From an uncultured Phycisphaerae bacterium (GTDB lineage: Bacteria > Planctomycetota > Phycisphaerae > Sedimentisphaerales > Anaerohalosphaeraceae): a stretch of DNA of 64,000 bases. The notes beneath the pieces were generated by a model, which saw nothing but the letters and a program-made list of their open reading frames with translations, had not been told where the DNA came from and made no database searches. The DNA is taken from the NCBI GenBank assembly GCA_937949545.1, contig CALEDR010000008.1:1-64000 (forward strand), in the 5' to 3' direction. Positions 36,001 to 42,740 of the stretch are shown piece by piece. The translations under genes were made by a program, and so were the position numbers. How positions within the stretch are numbered: the first letter of the stretch is position 1; each line of letters starts with the position of its first letter.

Positions 36001-36362
36001 TGGTTTTGGGCGGACTGGGGCTTCTGTTGGGGACGGTCGGCATGGGTTGGGTGCTTTGGCTGAATATTCTCGAGCGGCGGGGAGAGCTGGCGATGATGCA
36101 GGCTGTTGGTTTTCGCAAACGGGTTCTTGTCTCGATGCTGGTTCAGGAGCATCTGCTTATCCTGTCGGCCGGCGTGCTGATCGGCCTGTTGTCCGCCGTG
36201 CCGGCGGTGCTGCCCGCCCTGGCCGGTCGAATTGAACCGGTGCCGCTCGGACTGCTGCTGACGGCCCTGGCTGCCGTAATTTTCAGCGGCTGGCTGTGGA
36301 TTCGCCTGGCGGCGGCCTCCGCACTGTCCGGGCCGATTCTGACTGCCCTGCGGAGCGAATAA
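33051..36362 (+). CDS. Large FtsX-type ABC permease with two FtsX domains
   Basis: An 1103-residue membrane protein with eight or so predicted helices: an N-terminal anchor (LGVVLAAAAAVTVFTGSLL), a long periplasmic domain, a first FtsX core (FRFAVERRSEEIGLLKAMGFR with flanking helices, about 510-640), a second anchor and periplasmic domain, and a C-terminal FtsX core (ILERRGELAMMQAVGFRK, about 980-1095). Proteins of this plan act in lipid or lipoprotein handling or in envelope signalling. The ATPase is encoded immediately upstream. Known planctomycete and acidobacterial homologs are unassigned, so no function is claimed. Confidence 0.82.
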   Translation: MSLLRWLIRSLVFDRRIWLGVVLAAAAAVTVFTGSLLVGDSVRLSLARQNQLRLGRTGLVLTASQTLFRAQLAEDLRTQLRQPAASILLLNGWAENAEGTARAVNVSIVGVDDAFAHFAPSGKAPWLSGLGDGAVLNELLASRLSVQAGDEIILTFEKIGGLAAESVLFPESELSVSVRLPISAVADADSFGTFSLRADTAGALNVFVRLEKLAEWIEQPHRANAVLLPDGCRPSAAEQALRQVFLPEDVGLIVRSLKGQTGGEVLSRRIFIPEPIAEVLLQADEQTVGILTYFVNEIAHQDRRCPYSTVSATAPAPSAVSTVFSLLADDEIILNEWLADDLKADAGDIVTLTYYVPAPTGRTLIEQTAEFRVHSVIPMMGLGADETLMPDYPQLAQADSCRDWKPGIPIDLSRIRPKDEAYWNRYRGAPKAFISLQQAQRLWGGRFGNLTAVRVGSSMSPRQLTEHLRAFLPPAAAGLHIEPIRQQAAQSSVGKTDFSSLFFGLSMFLLISSLVLTALLFRFAVERRSEEIGLLKAMGFRRSRIRMMYLLEGLVLSAAGACLGIVPAVLYTRLLLWALSGVWSQAVAGASLVFDFHASTLLKGAAAGLAVSLFSMMLSLRHRLALPAAVLLGMPAEIAPPQSPKPRFLWTAVLLGVLGLVLSGWGFRADLQKAAAVFFVSGSLLLMSLLLFLRYSLSASGILVFKRPVSGLVWAAWRNACRRPGRSMAAAAMTAAGVFLVAAVSLNQKSPPKDVRNRRSGTGGFVLTAESALPILQNLPEAAARLAPETNWDSLGLEGVVAFRVRAGEQASCLNLNRAVQPRLLGVDPAQLRQRRAFVFREVLPGTAASLEDAWHLLEADWGPDIVPAVGDIGTVYWALGRKAGDTLVQTDEQGRPFALKIVGMLESSVLQGSLIIPEKAFLERFPSAVGYRVFLLDAQPQKAEELSAALSRTFRRWGLEVVPTVQQLAVFQAVENTYLSIFLVLGGLGLLLGTVGMGWVLWLNILERRGELAMMQAVGFRKRVLVSMLVQEHLLILSAGVLIGLLSAVPAVLPALAGRIEPVPLGLLLTALAAVIFSGWLWIRLAAASALSGPILTALRSE

Positions 36363-36400
36363 GATAGACAAAAAAACGCATTTCTATTATCCTACGGGCT

Positions 36401-37462
36401 ATGATTGCTCGAAGAAAAACACGAACCGTTCAGGTGGGTTCCGTTCGGCTGGGTTCGAAGCATCCGGTTGTCATCCAGTCGATGACGAAGGTCTTCACCA
36501 CCCGCGTTGCCGCCTGTGTACGTCAGATCGTTCGGCTTCAGGAGGCCGGTTGCGGCCTGGTACGGCTGGCAGTGCCTACGCGAAACGACACCCGCGCTTT
36601 TGCCCGTATTGTGCAGCAGGTTTCGATTCCGCTGATTGCGGACATTCACTTTTCGGCGGAGCGTGCGATTGAAGCCATTGAGGCCGGCGCCGCCAAGATT
36701 CGGCTCAATCCGGGCAATATCAAGGACCGCCGCGACATCCTGCGGATTATCGACTGTGCCAAACGGCACGGCATCGCCATCCGCATCGGCGTCAATGAAG
36801 CGAGCATTCGCGACTTAAAAAGCGGGGATACGGCAATGGACCGCCGTGTGCGTCTGATGCGTACGGAAATGACCCGCTATGTGCGGCTGTTTGAGAAGGC
36901 CGGCTTTGACAATCTGGTTCTCAGCGCCAAGAGCGCCGACACGGTGCGGACGATTGAAATCAATCGGATTCTGGCGAAGGATTTTGAATATCCGCTGCAT
37001 CTGGGACTCACGCACGCCGGCCTTCCGGAGGATGCCGCCGTTCCTTCGGCGGTGACGCTCGGGGCGCTGCTGGCGGAGGGCATCGGTGATACCATCCGCG
37101 TCAGTGCCGCCGGCGACCCCGTGGAGGAAGTCAAAATTGCCCGTCAGATTCTTCTTTCGCTGGGGCTGCAGGAACCGACCGGCCCGCAGCTGATTGTCTG
37201 CCCGACCTGCGGGCGGTGCCGCATCAATGTGTCCGCGCTGGCCCGCAAGGTTAAAAAGGAACTGACGCATCTGCACAAGCCCATTCGCGTAGCGGTGATG
37301 GGCTGTGTGGTCAACGGCCCGGGCGAAGCGGCGGATGCGGACATCGCCGTCTGTGCCGCCGAAGGCAAGGGCTTTTTGTATCGGCAGGGGGTTCGAACGG
37401 CTGTTGTGCCCGCCGAGCGGCTGTTGGAGGCCCTGCGGGATGAATTCCGCCGCTGCCAATAG
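36401..37462 (+). CDS. ispG: 4-hydroxy-3-methylbut-2-enyl diphosphate synthase
   Basis: A 353-residue iron-sulfur enzyme (GcpE) of the non-mevalonate isoprenoid pathway, converting MEcPP to HMBPP. The TIM-barrel start (VQVGSVRLGSKHPVVIQSMT in pieces) and LVRLAVPT are typical. The [4Fe-4S] ligands are in CPTC (C267, C270) and GCVVNGPGE (C302, with E309), matching the E. coli pattern. It is the short bacterial form without the plant/Chlamydia insertion. It supplies precursors for the polyprenyl synthase encoded at 7.9 kb. Confidence 0.95.
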   Translation: MIARRKTRTVQVGSVRLGSKHPVVIQSMTKVFTTRVAACVRQIVRLQEAGCGLVRLAVPTRNDTRAFARIVQQVSIPLIADIHFSAERAIEAIEAGAAKIRLNPGNIKDRRDILRIIDCAKRHGIAIRIGVNEASIRDLKSGDTAMDRRVRLMRTEMTRYVRLFEKAGFDNLVLSAKSADTVRTIEINRILAKDFEYPLHLGLTHAGLPEDAAVPSAVTLGALLAEGIGDTIRVSAAGDPVEEVKIARQILLSLGLQEPTGPQLIVCPTCGRCRINVSALARKVKKELTHLHKPIRVAVMGCVVNGPGEAADADIAVCAAEGKGFLYRQGVRTAVVPAERLLEALRDEFRRCQ

Positions 37463-37501
37463 CAAGCACAGCCCAATCTGACACAGGGGATTCAGGACGA
37501 G

Positions 37502-38305
37502 ATGTTCAAGCGGCTCAAATCCGATTTATATGCCTGCGGACAGGAAGGTCTGCCGAAGGAAATTACGGTGGACGGCCGGCGGTATCGGCTCCTTCGCACC
37601 TTCAAGCATGATTTCTTTGCGGCCACAGGGCTGTATGAAGCCGTTTTGGCCGACAAGCCCGAGGTCGGCACCCTGAAGGTGCTCAAAGCGGCTCGGATGC
37701 AGCCGTTTCTGGGGTTTGGGCTTCTGTGGCTGGGGCGGCGGCTGTGCCGGCGGGAATTGGAGATTCTCGAACGCCTGCAGGATATGGACCAGGTGCCGCA
37801 TCTGGTCGGGCGATGGGGGCAGACGGGTTTTCTGTATGATTATATCGAAGGGAAGTCGCTGGATGAAAAGCCGCCGATTCCGGATGATTTTTTTGACCAG
37901 CTGTCGCATCTGCTCGAGCGGCTGCACCGGCGCGGCCTCTGTTATGTCGATTTGAACAAGCGGGGAAATATCCTGGTCGGACGCGACGGGCGGCCCTATC
38001 TGATTGATTTCCAGATTTCCATGATATTCAGCCGCAACGGTCGACTGTGCAGGCTGCTGCAGGGGGAGGACCGCTATCATCTGCTCAAGCACAAGCGGCG
38101 GCTTCGACCGGACCTGATGAGCCCGCAGGAGCGGCAGGAAAGCTATCGCAAAAGCATATGGATTCGGATTCATCGGGGGCTGGCCTGGCCGTTCCGGCAG
38201 CTGCGGCGGGGTTTGATGCGGTGGTTTTACCGGCGGGGATACCTGCAAACTCCGCCGCCCGACCAGCGCTCGCCGGAAAACGACCCGTCACGCTTTGACC
38301 GGTGA
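37502..38305 (+). CDS. WaaP/Kdo-kinase-like small-molecule kinase
   Basis: A 267-residue protein of the lipopolysaccharide kinase/RIO-like kinase superfamily. The nucleotide-lysine region is LGTLKVLKA-like, the hinge is FLYDYIEGKSL, the catalytic loop is LCYVDLNKRGNILVG (D and N conserved in place of the usual HRD), and the metal motif is LIDFQIS in place of DFG. The last 80 residues are basic and rich in Arg/Trp/Tyr, suited to sitting on the membrane surface. It likely phosphorylates a sugar of the lipid A-core region. It follows ispG by 39 bases. Confidence 0.75.
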   Translation: MFKRLKSDLYACGQEGLPKEITVDGRRYRLLRTFKHDFFAATGLYEAVLADKPEVGTLKVLKAARMQPFLGFGLLWLGRRLCRRELEILERLQDMDQVPHLVGRWGQTGFLYDYIEGKSLDEKPPIPDDFFDQLSHLLERLHRRGLCYVDLNKRGNILVGRDGRPYLIDFQISMIFSRNGRLCRLLQGEDRYHLLKHKRRLRPDLMSPQERQESYRKSIWIRIHRGLAWPFRQLRRGLMRWFYRRGYLQTPPPDQRSPENDPSRFDR

Positions 38306-38361
38306 AGGGCGCAATCCCCCCAGCGGGAGCAGGTGCACGAGACATCTACTTTTCAAAGCCG

Positions 38362-38505
38362 TTAACTGAAGCTCCGTTTGACGTTGGTGCTGCGTCCGAC
38401 CCGGCGCTTCCGGGACAGAGTCTGACGGCCTTTTTTTGTCCGCATCCGAGCCCGAAACCCGTGCTTGCGGGCCCGCTTGATTAAACTTTTGCGATGATTT
38501 TCCAT
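38362..38505 (-). CDS. rpmH: Large ribosomal subunit protein bL34
   Basis: A 47-residue, extremely basic protein read on the minus strand from ATG 38505 to TAA 38362. It contains the bL34 core KHGFRARMRTKKGRQTLSRK followed by RRVGR, but its N-terminus (MENHRKSLIKRA) lacks the usual MKRTYQPS start, so it is a diverged version. GGAG lies ten bases upstream. In many bacteria rpmH is next to rnpA and dnaA; here it sits alone between the kinase and the LamG protein, convergent with the kinase. Confidence 0.9.
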   Translation of the reverse strand: MENHRKSLIKRARKHGFRARMRTKKGRQTLSRKRRVGRSTNVKRSFS

Positions 38506-38638
38506 AGGCTGCTGCTCCGCTTTCCGCGTTAGATATTTTTTGGATTTATTCTGTCCTGTATCTAAAGGAGCGCAGAATTATACTCATTTCCGACGTTTCG
38601 GCAAGAGGGAATTCCGGATATTTTGCGGAAAATCGGGA

Positions 38639-40939
38639 TTATTCCAGACAGGAAAGCCGGCCGCACCAGAGCCAGTTTTCGGCAAAAACGGCAAAATCGG
38701 CAATATCCACAATGCAGTCCCTGTTGGCATCGAACGGATTGGCCGTCAGACAGGGGTCGGCCTCCAGCGGGTCGCTGTCCGGTCCGTTCTCATACAAGGC
38801 CCGTATCCACGGCTCGGATAGCGGCACATTATAGATTCGCAGTTCGTTAATCCGCCCTGTAAATAGAGGATGCACCGCGACCTGCGAGCGCCCCAACCAA
38901 TTGTTCCGGTCATCCAAATCCGACAGACGGCCGTTCAGATTCGCCGTGTCTTTGAGTTGCCCATTGACATAAAGCCGCATGGTCTGCTCCGGGCTGCTCC
39001 AGACTACGGCGGCACAGATTTCCTGACCCGGCGGTGCAGGCGGAGCCGAAAGGGCCTGTACAAATTGACCCAATCGGCTTTCAAACACCATCTTGGGGTG
39101 TGTCGGATGCCCGTTTTGCGGCGTGAGCATCAGATGCCGGCTGCCGGCGGGCGTGCCGCTCTGACCTTCTCCTTCCTCGCTGATTCCAAAGCTGAAAACC
39201 GGCTGATTGGCGGCGGCGCTCTCCGCGGTAAACCACGCCATCAGTGTCAGATTGTTGCCCAGAGCAGACAGCAGACCGTTGGGCAAATCGATGAAGTGAG
39301 CATTCGGGTCGCCGGAAAGGCGCTCCTCCGATGCAAAAACCGCCGCCCCGTTCTCCAGAGAAATCCGCCCGCCGAGCGGGTCCATGGCGGAGGCATCGGC
39401 ATCCCCGACGGAATCCTCCAGATTCTCATTCAGACTCCATCGATGCACAATCCGTTCGGAGGAAACATACAAAGACGCCGGGGCTGACTCATACTCTTCC
39501 AGGTTGTCCAAAATTACTCGAACCCAATAAACGCCTTCGTCTTGCTCGTCTGCATTGTGAATCGTCAATCGGCTCAGGATGTGAAAAGAGGTCTCTATGG
39601 GGCGTTCTTCGGTGTATTTTGTCTCGTTGATTGGAAGCGGCTGTCCGTTGCAAAGCCACTGGAATGTGAGAATCGGCCGGGCGGATACGGCTTCCATGGA
39701 CCATTCCACCTGCGGCGCCGACGGCATCCGCAGTGTCGTCAGGTCCGGCAGGACATAACGGTCTTCGAGTGTGCCGGAAAACGTCAGCCATTCCGGATAG
39801 GACGAAAACGACCAGATATCACCTTTGACCCAGGTGTAAAGATTCCAGCAGGGTTCGTTGGTGTCCGGAATCACACACAGCCAGTTGGGTTCGATAACGA
39901 GGGTATCCACACGCCAGTAGTAGGTTTGGTTGGGTTCCACGCCGTCAAAAAGAAACGAGCCGTTCGGGTCTGACGAAGAAGCCGGCGCAATCTCAAGCCC
40001 GCCTATGAGCATCGGAACCGCCGGAAGGTTGGGTTCGGCGACCCGAGCCGGGTCTGTATCCAGATAAAGTCTGTAGGATTCCACCCGGTTCGGGTGTGTC
40101 CATCGAAGCAGAACCTGGCTGGCTACAGGGGATTCCGGCAAGGGGCTTATGCGAACGGCTTTCAGGGGCGGATGAATTCCGTGCAGGCGAATCCTATCAA
40201 TTTCCGCCTGTGTCAGCACATGGTCAAAGACGGCCAGCTGGTCAATCTGTGCATTCAGGAACTTACCGGGTTCGCCGCCTGTGGAAGCCAGATACAGCGG
40301 AAGCGGCTTTCGGGGATAGACCGGCGTGAGCGAATAGGTCTCTTCCGCGGGGCCTTCATCGACGTAAATTTTGTATTCACCGGTGGTTCCGTTCCGCGTG
40401 CAGCAGACAAAATGCCACTGTCCGTCGTTAATTGGTGTCGAAGAGAGGACATCGTACACATCATCACAAAACCCTCCGATTCCGAATCCGGCTTTGTCGG
40501 TATTCTCCAGGCAGACAGCCCAATCGCCGATTTCGTTGGTGCATCCTTCGTAGTCGGCACTGAGAATGCCTTTGCCGTTCCAGAACTTTCGATTGCCGCC
40601 CGGCTGCGAATCGGTTGTCTGAATCCAAAAGAGTATGCTGAAATCCTGTACAACAAAGGAGGTGGTTACGGCAGTCTGGTCAATTCCGTTGAACGAGACG
40701 GCTTGTCCATACAGGCCTGGGACAAATCCGGGGTTGTTCGCCGGAACGAACGTTTTTTGCGGGTCACCCAAGGCGTCTTCAAACGACCCGTCGAATGGGT
40801 AAAAGGCAATTAACCTGCCCTGAACAGAGCCGGTCAAGACAAGCAGAACGAAACAAAAAAAGTATTTCAAGAAGGATGTAATAGCCGCAGACCCCCTTTT
40901 TGCCTCATTTGAATTTTCTCTACCCAAAAATCCACTCAT
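38639..40939 (-). CDS. Secreted LamG / Ig-like / dockerin protein
   Basis: A 766-residue exported protein. A membrane or signal helix (YFFCFVLLVLTGSVQG) is followed by LIAFYPFDGSFEDALG, the start of a LamG (concanavalin-like) domain (about 43-255) with the D-G-Q-W-H-F-V segment. A fibronectin/Ig-like central region follows, and a second LamG domain (HRWSLNENLEDSVGD onward, about 505-715). The C-terminus is dockerin-like (FDANRDCIVDIADFAVFAENWL). Such proteins probably bind polysaccharides outside the cell. No catalytic motif was found. It is the only gene of its strand before an AT-rich intergenic region. Confidence 0.78.
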   Translation of the reverse strand: MSGFLGRENSNEAKRGSAAITSFLKYFFCFVLLVLTGSVQGRLIAFYPFDGSFEDALGDPQKTFVPANNPGFVPGLYGQAVSFNGIDQTAVTTSFVVQDFSILFWIQTTDSQPGGNRKFWNGKGILSADYEGCTNEIGDWAVCLENTDKAGFGIGGFCDDVYDVLSSTPINDGQWHFVCCTRNGTTGEYKIYVDEGPAEETYSLTPVYPRKPLPLYLASTGGEPGKFLNAQIDQLAVFDHVLTQAEIDRIRLHGIHPPLKAVRISPLPESPVASQVLLRWTHPNRVESYRLYLDTDPARVAEPNLPAVPMLIGGLEIAPASSSDPNGSFLFDGVEPNQTYYWRVDTLVIEPNWLCVIPDTNEPCWNLYTWVKGDIWSFSSYPEWLTFSGTLEDRYVLPDLTTLRMPSAPQVEWSMEAVSARPILTFQWLCNGQPLPINETKYTEERPIETSFHILSRLTIHNADEQDEGVYWVRVILDNLEEYESAPASLYVSSERIVHRWSLNENLEDSVGDADASAMDPLGGRISLENGAAVFASEERLSGDPNAHFIDLPNGLLSALGNNLTLMAWFTAESAAANQPVFSFGISEEGEGQSGTPAGSRHLMLTPQNGHPTHPKMVFESRLGQFVQALSAPPAPPGQEICAAVVWSSPEQTMRLYVNGQLKDTANLNGRLSDLDDRNNWLGRSQVAVHPLFTGRINELRIYNVPLSEPWIRALYENGPDSDPLEADPCLTANPFDANRDCIVDIADFAVFAENWLWCGRLSCLE

Positions 40940-41378
40940 TTTATAAACAAAAGGAACAAAAAAGTCAAGAAAATGGCGGAATATATAAGTAGTAGAGGGT
41001 CTGGATTATCCAGTATATACGAAATATCCCCCCTTTCCCCCCACTTTGGATTTCTCTGCTTTGACATCTTCTGCCGCCATAGGGGGTATCCCCATGCAAA
41101 AAGTAACCCTTTCACAGTCATTCTGCTGGAATAAAGGCGTTTGAGAAGTGAGGGGCATTGATAGAAAAAATGTCAAATTTTAGTAAAAATTTTTTACTTT
41201 TTTTCTTTTTGGCCCATCAATGCCCTCCCTTCGGCAGACGACTATTATAGAGAAATCAGCAGGCCAGGGAGGATTGCCTCAGTGGTGCGGAGGGTGATAA
41301 CGACAGCCATCACAGTTTTGTCACGGAAGGATTCCTTTTTTAAGCTTTTTAAGCAGACGATACGCAGGAGTTGGCAAA
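40940..41378. other. AT-rich divergent intergenic region with regulatory module
   Basis: The region holds promoters for the divergent LamG gene and the cohesin-like gene. It contains the conserved module at 41131-41196 and a long ten-base inverted repeat (GGGCATTGAT at 41153-41162 with ATCAATGCCC at 41216-41225), whose AT-rich 53-base interior includes most of the module. A palindrome-like GGGTATCCCC lies near 41085. No gene or RNA was recognised. Confidence 0.5.
41131..41196 (+). promoter_or_regulatory. Conserved upstream module, copy 1
   Basis: ATAAAGGCGT at 41131 is followed at an offset of exactly 26 bases by ATTGATAGAAAAAAT (41157) and then an A/T run containing ATTTTTT. The same blocks with the same offset occur at 47375. 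It lies about 180 bases before the cohesin-like gene. An alternative-sigma promoter or conserved leader are the likely explanations. Confidence 0.5.
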
Positions 41379-42740
41379 ATGAAACGAGCATTATTGTGTC
41401 TGGTATATCTTATTATGGTTGCATGGGCAGCGGGCGATGTCTTTTTTCGGTTGGCTGACCCGGATACTCTGATGCCGCGGACAACCAACGAGGTCTTTCT
41501 CGGCCAGCCGATTTCGATTCTTATTTATTCGGATGCAAACGAACCCTGGCAGGGGGGGCTTTTCCTGCGCGGGCAAGACCGCCTTCGCGGCCGTCTTATC
41601 GGCCGAGGCACGGAACCGGTCCTTCGACATTATCCGGACAGCTGTTTTCTCGATGCCGGTCCCCAGGCCCGCGCGATGCTTTGGAAAGATTCCTCTCTTT
41701 ACGGATTTGATTTTTATACCGAGCCGCTGGACCCGAACGCAGGAAACTGGTTTGTGGTTGATTACCAGGCCCTGCGTCCCGGTTCCTGTACGCTCGAGTT
41801 TTACGACTACACCCCAGGAGACCCGAACAGCTGGTATGTACCGGCCCAGACGCTGGTGCTGGAAAACACCCCTTCTCGCGATTTTACCGCGGACGGTCTG
41901 GTCAATCTGGAAGATTTTGCGCACTTTGCATCCTACTGGCTCGAAGAAGGATGTTCAGCTCCGGACTGGTGTGCTCAGACCGATTTGGATTGGGATGGGC
42001 TTGTGGGACTGGCGGATTTGACGCTGTTATCAGAACACTGGCTCCGCGGGATGCCCGGCTGGCAGCCGCCGCTTCCGCCTTCAGCCGGTTTTGAGTACAA
42101 CGTGTTCTACCGTCTAACCGATGCCGAAGATGCCAATGAAATCACCCTTGCCGTCGGGGAAAGCGTCCGTCTCTATATTCAGAAAACCTCGCTCGAACAG
42201 GAAGTCCGTCTGATTTACCTGGAAGTAGCCATCTCCGACACGGACTTGGGCTGGATTGACAACACCGAGTATGACCCCAACAATCCGGGATCATCCACCG
42301 CGGAACTGCTGGCCGAACCGCGTTATACCTTCTTTGACTATTGGGGGCCGGGCGAAACTCAGCCGGAAGGCATCGTCTTTTTTGCCGTCAGTTTCGGAGA
42401 ACCTGTTGAGGACGGAGCTGTCGCCAGTTTCCTCTATACCGCTTCCGAACCGGGCGATGTCCTGCTCGAACTGATCGATTCCAGTTATGTTCCCAGCAGG
42501 CGGCACAGCATTCTTATCCATCAGGTGGACCCGATGCAGTCCAATGCATCCGGCGGACAGACGTACCAATCCGCTTCGATTCCGCCCGAAAACCAGTCCG
42601 GTCCGGTGCCGGAGATGGCCGTCGAAGAGGCCATAGAGTTTCTGGAGACGATCTGGGAGGAAAACCCGGATATTCGCGAGCAAATCAGCGAAGAACAATG
42701 GGATGACTTTGTTGAGAAAGTAAGGAATTCGAGCATATGA
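41379..42740 (+). CDS. Exported protein with dockerin-like and cohesin-like domains
   Basis: A 453-residue secreted protein; the signal peptide is MKRALLCLVYLIMVAWAAG. An N-terminal beta domain (to about 165) is followed by a pair of dockerin-like segments (DFTADGLVNLEDF, PDWCAQTDLDWDGLVGLADL, each followed by W-L) at about 168-224. From about 235 to 390 lies a beta-sandwich (LAVGESVRLYIQ, VRLIYLEVAIS, GIVFFAVSFGEP, GDVLLELIDSS) resembling cohesin. The last 60 residues are acidic. Having both halves of a cohesin-dockerin pair suggests a scaffold or linker for exported enzymes. The cohesin call is by strand pattern only. The stop overlaps the next start (ATGA). Confidence 0.6.
   Translation: MKRALLCLVYLIMVAWAAGDVFFRLADPDTLMPRTTNEVFLGQPISILIYSDANEPWQGGLFLRGQDRLRGRLIGRGTEPVLRHYPDSCFLDAGPQARAMLWKDSSLYGFDFYTEPLDPNAGNWFVVDYQALRPGSCTLEFYDYTPGDPNSWYVPAQTLVLENTPSRDFTADGLVNLEDFAHFASYWLEEGCSAPDWCAQTDLDWDGLVGLADLTLLSEHWLRGMPGWQPPLPPSAGFEYNVFYRLTDAEDANEITLAVGESVRLYIQKTSLEQEVRLIYLEVAISDTDLGWIDNTEYDPNNPGSSTAELLAEPRYTFFDYWGPGETQPEGIVFFAVSFGEPVEDGAVASFLYTASEPGDVLLELIDSSYVPSRRHSILIHQVDPMQSNASGGQTYQSASIPPENQSGPVPEMAVEEAIEFLETIWEENPDIREQISEEQWDDFVEKVRNSSI

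Noticed and set aside
38318-38340. A short match to the rnpB hairpin arm (AGCAGGTGC)
   Set aside because: Only nine bases match and no complementary arm is present, so it is a chance occurrence.
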